DNA of 5,386 bases, from the NCBI GenBank assembly GCA_900551305.1, contig URVK01000131.1, positions 1 through 5,386 on the forward strand, in the 5' to 3' direction. The stretch is from an uncultured Collinsella sp. (GTDB lineage Bacteria; Actinomycetota; Coriobacteriia; Coriobacteriales; Coriobacteriaceae). Shown here in pieces: positions 1 through 5,386 of the stretch (its first letter is position 1; each line of letters opens with the position of its first letter). Under the pieces are notes generated by a model. That model did not search any database and was not told the origin of the DNA. It saw nothing but the letters and a program-made list of their open reading frames with translations. Position numbers and translations under genes: made by a program.

Positions 1-692
1 TGAATAGTGCTGAAAACCGTCTCCCCCATGGTCCCCGCCAGCGAGTCGGTGCGCGAAAAACCCGCAGGCGCACGACCCACGCTGCGCAGCATGACCGATT
101 CGCACAGATTGTGCGCCGTGCGACCCAGCACCTCGATGTGCTTGAGCGCCATATCAAACGTAAAGATAACTTCGTCGGGTAGATGCAGCATCTTGAGCGA
201 CGCCGACATGCGGCTCCACGTGAGGGTCCACGAAACGCCCAGCACTAGCGACACATTAATGAAGGTCTTGAGCGCAATCTTGAGCATGGCGCCCGCGGCA
301 GAAGCGTCCAGCAGCAAGGCGGGCAGCGCCAGAACCACCGCGAGCCCCGCAGCGCCAAGCGCCGGCACAAAGGTTGCCCGCAGTCCGCGTACGGGGCGCA
401 CGGCAACGAGCACCAGTGCGATAGCCGCCATCAGCATGAGGTACAGCGGGCTCTGCGTCAGACACACGCACAGGACGCAAACGAACATCCCCACCAGGCG
501 CACCGGAGCCGAAACGCAAGAAAGGGCGCGGTCGACCATCGACCCGCCCTCGTGCGCGCCTCCACCCAGGCGAACCCGCTCAAGCAGGCTCGCCAGGTGC
601 AGGACATTCTTTTGCATCACTCGATGCCGAACCCCCGCGGGCTCGTATCGCTCCTCGGCCGCAAGCCAGCTAGGCAGCTTGGCTATTGCCAT
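1..692 (-). CDS. cbiQ: CbiQ/EcfT-type transmembrane (T) component of an ECF nickel/cobalt transporter, partial (C-terminus beyond left edge)
   Basis: This reading frame runs off the left edge; 230 residues are visible. T components couple the metal-binding membrane subunit (CbiM/NikM) to the ATPases of an energy-coupling factor importer in the cytoplasmic membrane. A polar N-terminus (about residues 1-55) is followed by hydrophobic segments at about 60-79, 83-98, 107-128 and 139-157. A helical region then begins with LHLPDEV (169-175), resembling the 'LGLP' stretch at the start of the cytoplasmic coupling helices of CbiQ. The Arg-containing coupling motifs that contact the ATPase would lie mostly beyond the edge. 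The frame overlaps the end of the CbiM gene by 23 bases, implying translational coupling. An in-frame TGA lies just upstream, so the start is ATG at 692 or GTG at 698; AAGGA at 708-704 is 11 bases from the ATG but 5 from the GTG. Family membership rests on hydrophobicity, context and weak motifs, so substrate follows from CbiM. Confidence 0.82.
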   Translation of the reverse strand, partial: MAIAKLPSWLAAEERYEPAGVRHRVMQKNVLHLASLLERVRLGGGAHEGGSMVDRALSCVSAPVRLVGMFVCVLCVCLTQSPLYLMLMAAIALVLVAVRPVRGLRATFVPALGAAGLAVVLALPALLLDASAAGAMLKIALKTFINVSLVLGVSWTLTWSRMSASLKMLHLPDEVIFTFDMALKHIEVLGRTAHNLCESVMLRSVGRAPAGFSRTDSLAGTMGETVFSTI

Positions 693-1755
693 GAGCACCG
701 CTTTCCTTGACCGTCAGCGAAATCAGACGGAATGCGATGGTGAGCACCGCCACGCCAATCACGCCCGAAAGAATATACATCGCGGCCTGGCCGGCAAAGC
801 CAAGACCCTGCTCCTCGGAATAGGCCTGCAGATAATCGCCCGTGGGCAGAGCGTCGGCAAAGGTCGGGGTATCGAGGCCGACCGAAGTCTGCAGACTGTT
901 GTCACCAGCCTCCTGAACGGCGGTCGCGGCGCCCTCGGCGTCCCACTCACCCCAGGCGTCACCCGTGGCCAGCAGGCCCAGCGGCGTGGCCACGACAAGC
1001 ACGGCAACCAGGATGAGTGTGGGGACCAGCGAGGTCTTCTTGGCAGCAGCGCCCTCGGCAGCAAGCTGGCCATCGACGGCCTCGGGCCCGACGATAACGC
1101 TCGGCGCCGTCTTCTTAATGAAACCGTAAATCGCAGCCGTCGCCACGCCCTCGACCACGCCGGCAACCAGCATATGCGGGATCATCATGGCAGGAATGGC
1201 AATAGACAACGGGAAGGGGCAGTACAGCGGCGCGCCCGAAGCGTTGGTAAAGAGCATCGGCTGAATACCAAACTCGATTGCCGCGCACAGGGCCGCCAGG
1301 CACAGGCCGACCCAGCCGCTTACGATGGCCGAAACCGAGGTGCCCCAGCTCTTGTCGTGCAGACGGCTGTTGAGCGCACGGAACACGATAGCAGCGGCAA
1401 ACGGCAGCACGAAGGCCATGTTAAAGCAGTTGGCGCCAAAGGACAGGATGCCGCCGTCGCCAAACAGTAGTGCCTGTAGCGCCAGCGCGACCGAGACAGC
1501 AATGGCCGCGGCCTCCGGGCCCAGCAGCAGCGCGATGAGCGCGCCGCCGACGGCGTGACCCGTGGTGCCGCCGGGCAGCGGCACGTTGAACATCATGAGC
1601 AAGAAGGAAAATGCGGCGCAGATGCCCAGGAAAGCCATGTGCTCGCGATCGAGCGTGGCACGCACCTTTTTGATGCAGTGGACCCAAACGGGCACCATTG
1701 CCACTGCCATGACGGCATCCGTCTGCGGGGACAGATAATTATCTGGAATGTGCAT
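670..1755 (-). CDS. cbiM: CbiM/NikM substrate-specific membrane component of an ECF nickel/cobalt transporter, with C-terminal CbiN-like (PDGLE-type) extension
   Basis: This 361-residue membrane protein is the metal-selecting subunit of a group I energy-coupling factor importer. It begins MHIPD, with Met1, His2 and His67 (in GGTTGH, 62-67) at the positions that bind the metal in characterised NikM. Conserved family stretches include FNVPLPGGTTGHAVGG (56-71), ALLFGDGGIL (95-104), GANCFNMAF (107-115) and PHMLVAGVVEG (193-203). The CbiM core has about six or seven hydrophobic segments and ends near residue 213. A polar linker (about 214-242), a membrane segment (243-263, ending in TPLGLLA), an acidic outer loop (265-318) and a last membrane segment (about 320-345) follow; this is the layout of CbiN or PDGLE-type small subunits, here fused. 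The MHIPD...YLSP start resembles nickel-type NikM rather than cobalt-type CbiM (MHIMEG). ATG is preceded by GGGAGG at 5 bases. The gene overlaps the cbiQ-like gene downstream. Family assignment is sure; nickel specificity is inferred. Confidence 0.95.
   Translation of the reverse strand: MHIPDNYLSPQTDAVMAVAMVPVWVHCIKKVRATLDREHMAFLGICAAFSFLLMMFNVPLPGGTTGHAVGGALIALLLGPEAAAIAVSVALALQALLFGDGGILSFGANCFNMAFVLPFAAAIVFRALNSRLHDKSWGTSVSAIVSGWVGLCLAALCAAIEFGIQPMLFTNASGAPLYCPFPLSIAIPAMMIPHMLVAGVVEGVATAAIYGFIKKTAPSVIVGPEAVDGQLAAEGAAAKKTSLVPTLILVAVLVVATPLGLLATGDAWGEWDAEGAATAVQEAGDNSLQTSVGLDTPTFADALPTGDYLQAYSEEQGLGFAGQAAMYILSGVIGVAVLTIAFRLISLTVKESGAHGNSQAA
704..708 (-). promoter_or_regulatory. Ribosome binding site for the cbiQ-like gene, inside cbiM
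   Basis: AAGGA on the minus strand lies within the last codons of the cbiM-like gene. It is 5 bases before GTG (698) and 11 before ATG (692), in the same frame. By spacing alone the GTG is the better start; by start-codon preference the ATG is. The choice changes the protein by two residues. Confidence 0.5.
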
Positions 1756-1760
1756 GGGCG

Positions 1761-1766
1761 CCTCCC
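1761..1766 (-). promoter_or_regulatory. Ribosome binding site of the cbiM-like gene
   Basis: GGGAGG lies 5 bases before the ATG at 1755. It fixes that ATG as the start, together with the MHIPD N-terminus whose Met1 and His2 are metal ligands in the family. Confidence 0.85.
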
Positions 1767-1812
1767 GGTTATCGGCGCACAGAATTGCAACGCCGCTTAA
1801 ATCACCTTGTCA

Positions 1813-1840
1813 GTGTTACGCATTGTAAGATTCGTAACAC
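1813..1840 (-). promoter_or_regulatory. Probable NikR operator upstream of the cbiM-like gene
   Basis: A perfect inverted repeat: GTGTTACG (1813-1820) and CGTAACAC (1833-1840), read on the plus strand, separated by 12 bases. Written as GTGTTAC-N14-GTAACAC, it has the half-site layout of NikR operators; the E. coli site is GTATGA-N16-TCATAC, also 28 bp. I recall, without being able to check, a GTGTTAC/GTAACAC version predicted for NikR in other bacterial groups. It lies just downstream of the predicted start of transcription, where a bound repressor would block the promoter, and upstream of a nickel/cobalt transporter gene. The regulator gene itself is not in the window. Confidence 0.75.
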
Positions 1841-1850
1841 GCCGCGGGCT

Positions 1851-1879
1851 ATCATAGCAAAACGGCGCACTGCCGACAA
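1851..1879 (-). promoter_or_regulatory. Predicted sigma-70-type promoter of the cbiM operon
   Basis: On the minus strand a -35 box TTGTCG (1879-1874) and a -10 box TATGAT (1856-1851) are separated by exactly 17 bases. A TG dinucleotide one base before the -10 box makes it an extended -10. Transcription would begin near 1845-1843, giving a leader of about 90 bases and placing the 28-bp inverted repeat at roughly +4 to +32. The -35 box lies in the loop of the upstream terminator-like hairpin. Confidence 0.65.
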
Positions 1880-1893
1880 AGCAGCACGCCGTT
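1857..1893 (-). terminator. Probable rho-independent terminator of the pheS-pheT transcript
   Basis: On the minus strand the arms 1893-1881 and 1873-1861 form a 13-bp stem (AACGGCGTGCTGC with GCAGTGCGCCGTT) with a 7-base loop at 1880-1874, ending in a run of four Ts (two of them in the stem). Two of the 13 pairs are G-U wobbles that form only in minus-strand RNA and would be A-C mismatches in plus-strand RNA, which supports action on the pheT transcript. It begins 109 bases after the pheT stop. The short T run is the weak point. Confidence 0.6.
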
Positions 1894-1916
1894 ATGTAAT
1901 GCGCGTGTCATATATG

Positions 1917-1934
1917 AAGGCTCAACGGTGCCTT
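1917..1934 (-). repeat. Small hairpin in the pheT 3' untranslated region
   Basis: A perfect 5-bp stem AAGGC/GCCTT with an 8-base loop, extendable by three A-T pairs past a single bulged base. No T run follows, so it is not a convincing terminator alone. Next to it is a 10-bp palindrome TCATATATGA (1908-1917). Function unknown. Confidence 0.35.
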
Positions 1935-1945
1935 ATATCGAGCAT

Positions 1946-1979
1946 AGCGGTCACGTAAGACTCGGCGGCAACCACCGCT
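1946..1979. repeat. Nested alternative inverted repeats just after pheT
   Basis: Arms AGCGGT (1946-1951) and ACCGCT (1974-1979) are perfectly complementary. The right arm also belongs to a tighter stem at 1963-1977 (CGGTGG/CCGCCG on the minus strand, 3-base loop, one G-U pair). The two structures are mutually exclusive. No T run follows either. Possibly a transcript-end stabiliser, or chance in GC-rich DNA. Confidence 0.3.
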
Positions 1980-2001
1980 GACCCATACCCCAGCGCAAGC
2001 C

Positions 2002-4455
2002 CTATCCGCGGACCTCGCCGTTTACGCCCTTGCATACCTTGGTGACGATCTTCTGGTGCGCCTTCTCGACCTCTTCGCTGGTGAGCGTGTGGTCGTCGGA
2101 GCGATACGTAAGCGCAAAGGCCATGGACTTCTTGCCCGCTCCGATGCGGATGGGATCGCGGTAGACGTCGAACAGGCGCACGCCCTCGAGCAGCTTGCCG
2201 CCGGCGCTGGTAATGCGGCGCTCAAGATCCTCGCAGGTCACAGCATTGTCGACCACGATAGCAAGGTCGTGCTCAACAGCCGGGTACTGCGAGAACTCGC
2301 GGTAGTTCTCCTGATTGCGGGCGCCCTTGATCAGCTTGTCCAGATCGAGCTCAAAGGCAACGACGACCTCATCGATGCCCATCGCCTCGCGCGCCTCGGG
2401 GTGAATCTCGCCGACCCAGCCCAGTACGGTGCCGCCGGACAGAACCTCGGCCGCACGACCCGGCTGCAAGAAAGCGTAGCCCTCGCCCTCGACGGGACGG
2501 AAGCGAACCTTCTCGATGCGCAGCTGGGCGAGCAGCTCCTCGACAATGCCCTTGCCAAAGAAGAAACGCAGCTTGCGGTACTTCATGTTCCAGGACTGCT
2601 CGCTCCACTGGCCCGAGAGCACGCCCGCCACGGACTTGGTCTCCTTGGGCAGGCTGGCGTTCTCGCGACCGTGGAACAGGCTGCCGACCTCGTACAGGTG
2701 CACGTTGGGCGTGCCGTGGGCCTCGTTATAGGCCACGGACTGCAGCAGGCCCGGCAACAGCGAACGACGCATCTCGGTCTGCTCGGCTACCAGCGGGTTC
2801 ATGAGCACCACGGGGCAACCGCGACCCTCGGTGGACATACCGATCTTCTCCAGGTCGCCCGGGGCGGCAAAGCCGAAAGTCGTGGTCTCGTTGAGGCCGC
2901 AGGCGCGCAGGATCTCGCCGACCTTGCGGGTGAGCTTCTGCTCGCGGGTCAGGCCGCCGATGTGGTTCTTGGCAGCCGGGATGGTCGCCGTCACACGGCC
3001 CATGCCCCACAGGCGCAGGACCTCCTCGATCAGGTCGATCTCGCGCGGCAGGTCGGGACGGAAGCTCGGCGGGGTGACCATGAAGTCATCGCCGTCGCGC
3101 TCGACGGTGCAGCCCAGGCGGGTGAGCGAACGCTCGATAAACTCGGGCTCGATGTCGGCACCGCAGATGGCATGCACGCGGGCCAGGCGCAGCTTGATGC
3201 TGTCGATAGTCTTGGGCGCAGGGAAAACGTCGACATAGCCGGGAGCAACCTCGCCGCCGGCGATCTCCTCGATGAGCGCGCAGGCAACGTTGGCGACGTC
3301 CACGCAGCCGGTCTCGTCAACCTGGCGCTCAAAGCGAATGGAGGCGTCGGAGATCAGGGACAGGTCGCGGCTGGTGTGCGAGGTGCGACCGGCGTTGAAG
3401 CAGGCACTCTCGACCATCACATCGACGGTGTCGTCCTCGATCTCGGAATCCATGCCGCCCATAACGCCGGCCAGCGCCACGGGGCGCTCGCCGTCGGTGA
3501 TGAGACCCATGCCGGCGTCGAGCGTGCGCTCCTCGCCGTCGAGCGTCGTGAACTTCTCATCCTGCTGGGCGGCGCGGACCACCACACGACGGCGGCCATC
3601 GCGCTCGGCAAAGGTGTCCAGGTCAAAGGCGTGCAGCGGCTGACCGGTGAGCATCATCACGTAGTTGGTGATATCGACAATGTTGTTGTGCGGGCGCACG
3701 CCCAGGGCGTTGAGGCGCTTGACCATCCAGTCGGGCGAGGGGCCGACCTTCACGTTGCGCACGATGCGGGCGACGTAGCGGTCGCACAGGCCCTCGTCGG
3801 CAATCTCGACCGAAAGCTCGTCGTCGGTCGCGCGGCCGGTCTCGGCCTTGATGGCAGGCAGCTCAACGTGGAAATCGCGGTCGAAGATGGCGCCGGTCTC
3901 GCGGGCCATGCCGATCATGGACAGGCAATCGGGACGGTTGGGCGTGATCTCGCAGTCAAGCACGGTATCGCTCGAGCCCACGTACTCGGCAAACGGCATG
4001 CCGCAGGGCGTATCCTCGGGCAGGATCATGATGCCGGAGTGGTCGCCGCCCAGGCCGAGCTCGCGCGCGGAGCAGTTCATGCCCATGGACACGACGCCGC
4101 GAAGCTTGCTCTTCTTGATCTTGACGTCGCCGGGCAGGACAGCGCCAATCATGGCCGTGACGATGTGGTCGCCGGCCTCGAAGTTCTGCGCGCCGCAGAC
4201 GATCTGCAGCGGAGCGGGGTTGCCGTCGGCGTCGAGGTTCTTGTCGCCCACGTCGACCGAGCACACATACATATGGTCGCTATCGGGGTGCGGGGTCTTG
4301 GTGAGCACCTTGGCGGTCACCACGTGGTCGAAGGACTCGCCCACGGTGTCGATCGCCTCGACCTCGGTGCCGGTACGGATATATTCGTCCGAAAGGGTCT
4401 TGGGATCCTCCGGAATATCGATCATGGTCTTGAGCCAGTCGTAAGAAACACGCAT
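2002..4455 (-). CDS. pheT: Phenylalanyl-tRNA synthetase beta subunit
   Basis: Complete 817-residue beta subunit of the cytoplasmic alpha2beta2 enzyme that attaches phenylalanine to tRNA-Phe; the beta subunit binds tRNA and removes mischarged tyrosine. Its length is normal for bacterial PheT. Domains in order: N-terminal MRVSYDWLK; EMAP-like tRNA-binding domain (about 40-150, with HPDSDHMYVCSVDVG at 56-70); B3/B4 editing domain (about 210-400, with TGQPLHAFDLD at 270-280, AGVMGGMDSEIEDDTV at 329-344 and SDASIRFERQVD at 369-380); B5 domain (about 413-485, with PSFRPDLPREIDLIEEVLRLWG at 463-484); catalytic-like core (about 500-700, with NPLVAEQTEMRRSLLPGLL at 553-571); and the ferredoxin-fold anticodon-binding domain (about 724-817, from YPAVEHDLAIVVD to the end). 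All signatures look intact. ATG at 4455 is preceded by AAGGAG at 6 bases. It lies downstream of pheS after an unusually long 184-base gap and probably shares its transcript. Confidence 0.98.
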   Translation of the reverse strand: MRVSYDWLKTMIDIPEDPKTLSDEYIRTGTEVEAIDTVGESFDHVVTAKVLTKTPHPDSDHMYVCSVDVGDKNLDADGNPAPLQIVCGAQNFEAGDHIVTAMIGAVLPGDVKIKKSKLRGVVSMGMNCSARELGLGGDHSGIMILPEDTPCGMPFAEYVGSSDTVLDCEITPNRPDCLSMIGMARETGAIFDRDFHVELPAIKAETGRATDDELSVEIADEGLCDRYVARIVRNVKVGPSPDWMVKRLNALGVRPHNNIVDITNYVMMLTGQPLHAFDLDTFAERDGRRRVVVRAAQQDEKFTTLDGEERTLDAGMGLITDGERPVALAGVMGGMDSEIEDDTVDVMVESACFNAGRTSHTSRDLSLISDASIRFERQVDETGCVDVANVACALIEEIAGGEVAPGYVDVFPAPKTIDSIKLRLARVHAICGADIEPEFIERSLTRLGCTVERDGDDFMVTPPSFRPDLPREIDLIEEVLRLWGMGRVTATIPAAKNHIGGLTREQKLTRKVGEILRACGLNETTTFGFAAPGDLEKIGMSTEGRGCPVVLMNPLVAEQTEMRRSLLPGLLQSVAYNEAHGTPNVHLYEVGSLFHGRENASLPKETKSVAGVLSGQWSEQSWNMKYRKLRFFFGKGIVEELLAQLRIEKVRFRPVEGEGYAFLQPGRAAEVLSGGTVLGWVGEIHPEAREAMGIDEVVVAFELDLDKLIKGARNQENYREFSQYPAVEHDLAIVVDNAVTCEDLERRITSAGGKLLEGVRLFDVYRDPIRIGAGKKSMAFALTYRSDDHTLTSEEVEKAHQKIVTKVCKGVNGEVRG

Positions 4456-4461
4456 CTAGCT

Positions 4462-4467
4462 CTCCTT
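4462..4467 (-). promoter_or_regulatory. Ribosome binding site of pheT
   Basis: AAGGAG lies 6 bases before the ATG at 4455. Part of it (the first AAG and one G) falls in the 3' arm of a 6-bp hairpin at 4465-4479, so access by the ribosome may depend on that fold. Confidence 0.85.
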
Positions 4468-4497
4468 TCATACTGAAAGCCTGCGAAGAGATGCAGG
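4465..4497 (-). repeat. Two tandem hairpins in the pheT leader
   Basis: On the minus strand CCTGC/GCAGG (4497-4493 and 4484-4480, 8-base loop) is followed without a gap by CTTTCA/TGAAAG (4479-4474 and 4470-4465, loop GTA). The second stem overlaps the pheT Shine-Dalgarno sequence. Both are perfect but short. A translational role is possible but unproven. Confidence 0.4.
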
Positions 4498-4509
4498 TGG
4501 AAACTTCAA

Positions 4510-4532
4510 CTTTGTGAACATTCCTTACAAAG
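4510..4532. repeat. Short inverted repeat in the pheS-pheT spacer
   Basis: CTTTGT (4510-4515) and ACAAAG (4527-4532) are perfectly complementary around an 11-base loop in the AT-richer half of the spacer. The stem is weak (two G-C pairs). It may be a minor leader hairpin or chance. Confidence 0.25.
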
Positions 4533-4540
4533 CGAGGGTT

Positions 4541-4629
4541 GTCCAAGTGCGGCAGATCGGCCCGAAAGAGGAGCGCCGCGTACTTTGGTACGCAAGCGAC
4601 GAATGAGCGCCGAGGTGCCGTGCTTGGGC
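4541..4629 (+). repeat. 89-base imperfect hairpin element between pheS and pheT, possibly an interspersed palindromic repeat
   Basis: The ends 4541-4554 and 4616-4629 pair over 14 bp on the plus strand, with three G-U wobbles (4542/4628, 4548/4622, 4549/4621) that would be A-C mismatches in the sense transcript. Inside are a 5-bp stem TCGGC/GCCGA (4557-4561 with 4609-4613) and a terminal hairpin GCGTAC-TTTG-GTACGC (4578-4593), extended by CGC/GCG (4574-4576 with 4596-4598). The octamer GAGCGCCG occurs twice (4571-4578 and 4605-4612). The element begins 10 bases after the pheS stop. Its size and layout fit a REP- or MITE-like intergenic palindrome, or a small structured RNA read from the plus strand. 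Copy number cannot be judged from one window. Confidence 0.5.
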
Positions 4630-4639
4630 AAGCCGCAGC

Positions 4640-5386
4640 CTAGAACTGATTCAGGAAACGCATATCGCCCGTCATGAGAGTTCTGAGGTCGGGCAGGTCG
4701 TAGCGCAAGGCCGCGACGCGCTCGGCGCCAATGCCAAAGGCGAAGCCGGTGTACTTCTCGGGATCGATGCCGCAGTTGATCAGGACGTTTGGGTCGACCA
4801 TGCCGCAGCCCAGGATCTCAATCCAGCCGCTGTGCTTGCAGAAGTTGCAGCCCTTGCCGCCGCACATGTGGCAGCTCACGTCCACCTCGCAGGAAGGCTC
4901 GGTGAAGGGGAAGAAGTGCGGGCGGTAGCGCGTCTTGCGGTCCTCGCCAAACATGCACTTAACAAAGTAGTCGAGCGTGCCCTTAAGGTCGCCAAAGGTG
5001 ATGCCCTCGTCGACGACCAGGCCCTCGATCTGGTTGAACTGCGGCAGGTGGCAGGCGTCGGCCGTGTCGGGACGATAGACGGTGCCCGGGCAAATCATAT
5101 AGATGGGCGGCTTCTGCGACTCCATGGTGTGGATCTGCACGCCCGAGGTCTGGGTGCGCAGCAGCACGTCGGACTCGCCGTGAGCATGTGCCTCGGGGTG
5201 CGCGACGCTGCCGGGGTTGTTGTCGACCACGTAGAAGGTATCGCGGGCCGAGCGGCTCGGGTGATCCATGGGGGCGTTGAGCGCGGTGAAGTTGTAGTAG
5301 GAGGTGTCGACCATGGGGCCGGACTCGACGGTGTAGCCGATGCCGCAGGAGATGGCCTCGGCCTTCCTCCTTATCTGTTGAGCTGC
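4640..5386 (-). CDS. pheS: Phenylalanyl-tRNA synthetase alpha subunit, partial (N-terminus beyond right edge)
   Basis: The last 248 residues of the catalytic subunit are present, reading in from the right edge. It is the class II core that activates phenylalanine and charges tRNA-Phe with PheT. The frame enters at [10 protein letters not shown] (about 3-12), so the N-terminal coiled-coil arm of about 80-100 residues is missing; the ATG at 5314 is internal, because homology continues upstream of it. Visible landmarks (window residues): [16 protein letters not shown] (30-45), [14 protein letters not shown] (75-88), motif 2 from [14 protein letters not shown] to FNQIEGL (100-123), KGTLDYF (135-141), a cysteine cluster at 172, 175, 180 and 183 leading to [11 protein letters not shown] (187-197), and motif 3 [16 protein letters not shown] (214-229), ending RFLNQF. 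The usual FHQxEGL reads FNQIEGL, and the usual GMVHPNVL reads GMVDPNVL. Both are conservative departures; the protein otherwise looks functional. Confidence 0.97.
   Translation of the reverse strand, partial: AAQQIRRKAEAISCGIGYTVESGPMVDTSYYNFTALNAPMDHPSRSARDTFYVVDNNPGSVAHPEAHAHGESDVLLRTQTSGVQIHTMESQKPPIYMICPGTVYRPDTADACHLPQFNQIEGLVVDEGITFGDLKGTLDYFVKCMFGEDRKTRYRPHFFPFTEPSCEVDVSCHMCGGKGCNFCKHSGWIEILGCGMVDPNVLINCGIDPEKYTGFAFGIGAERVAALRYDLPDLRTLMTGDMRFLNQF

Noticed and set aside
256..519. An 87-codon minus-strand frame starting at 519
   Set aside because: It lies inside the cbiQ-like frame in a different phase. The overlapping frame, open from 692 to the left edge, has the hydrophobic segments and gene order expected of CbiQ.
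7..1470. A 487-codon open frame on the plus strand opposite the cbiM/cbiQ genes
   Set aside because: It is antisense to two recognisable membrane-protein genes, is in register with cbiM codons over much of its length, and is low-complexity and Arg/Ser/Ala-rich without domains. A GC-rich shadow.
1756..2001. A cobalamin riboswitch upstream of cbiM
   Set aside because: Cobalt cbiM genes often have one, but I found no B12-box-like sequence, and the predicted leader of about 90 bases is too short for that RNA. A repressor operator explains the region better.
2056..4476. An 806-codon open frame on the plus strand covering almost all of pheT
   Set aside because: Its codons are exactly in register with the reverse complement of pheT codons. 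Stops there would require TTA, CTA or TCA codons in pheT, which GC-rich genomes avoid. The translation resembles no family I recognise and is rich in A, G, L, H and D, as expected of such a shadow.
4280..4546. An 88-codon minus-strand frame reaching from the pheS-pheT spacer into pheT
   Set aside because: Its C-terminal two-thirds is pheT in another phase, the N-terminal part has no recognisable motif, and there is no good ribosome binding site before its ATG.
4500..4552. A separate pheT promoter in the spacer (TTGGAC with a -10 position 17 bases on)
   Set aside because: The hexamer at the -10 position (GAATGT) is poor, and no better pair is visible nearby. The gap could still hold a promoter that I cannot recognise.
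4541..4629. A tRNA or transfer-messenger-like RNA gene in the spacer
   Set aside because: The element is a long imperfect hairpin, without a T-loop GTTC motif, a D-loop or a 7-bp acceptor with CCA. It does not fit a cloverleaf.

Overview
This window looks like a GC-rich chromosomal segment from a Gram-positive actinobacterium, most plausibly of the class Coriobacteriia (Collinsella-like). That placement is an inference from protein character, GC-rich codon use and strong AGGAG-type ribosome binding sites; it has not been tested by a search. All four recognisable genes are on the minus strand, so transcription runs from right to left. The window holds a housekeeping tRNA-charging locus followed by the start of a metal-uptake operon.

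Right part (about 5386 to 2002): pheS, cut by the right window edge so that its N-terminus is missing, and a complete pheT. They encode the alpha and beta subunits of phenylalanyl-tRNA synthetase, which act together as an alpha2beta2 enzyme. The two genes are usually nearly contiguous, but here they are 184 bases apart. The gap contains an 89-base imperfect hairpin (4541-4629) that pairs better on the strand opposite to the genes, followed by two small tandem hairpins, the last touching the pheT Shine-Dalgarno sequence.

Middle (2001 to 1756): a 246-base control region. It holds a hairpin with a short T run that probably ends the pheST transcript, and an extended -10 promoter whose -35 box lies in the loop of that hairpin. 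A 28-bp inverted repeat, GTGTTAC-N14-GTAACAC, sits just downstream of the predicted transcription start and matches the layout of a NikR (nickel repressor) operator.

Left part (1755 to 1): a gene for a CbiM/NikM substrate-binding membrane component with a C-terminal CbiN-like (PDGLE-type) extension, overlapping the start of a CbiQ/EcfT-type transmembrane component cut by the left edge. An ATPase (CbiO/NikO) would be expected beyond the left edge. The N-terminal MHIPD...YLSP motif of the CbiM-like protein and the NikR-like operator both point to nickel rather than cobalt.

I see no new defence system, mobile element, CRISPR array, rRNA or tRNA gene. The most interesting points are the non-coding elements: the NikR-like operator, the overlapping terminator and promoter, and the structured pheS-pheT spacer. 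No gene-free stretch exceeds 300 bases.
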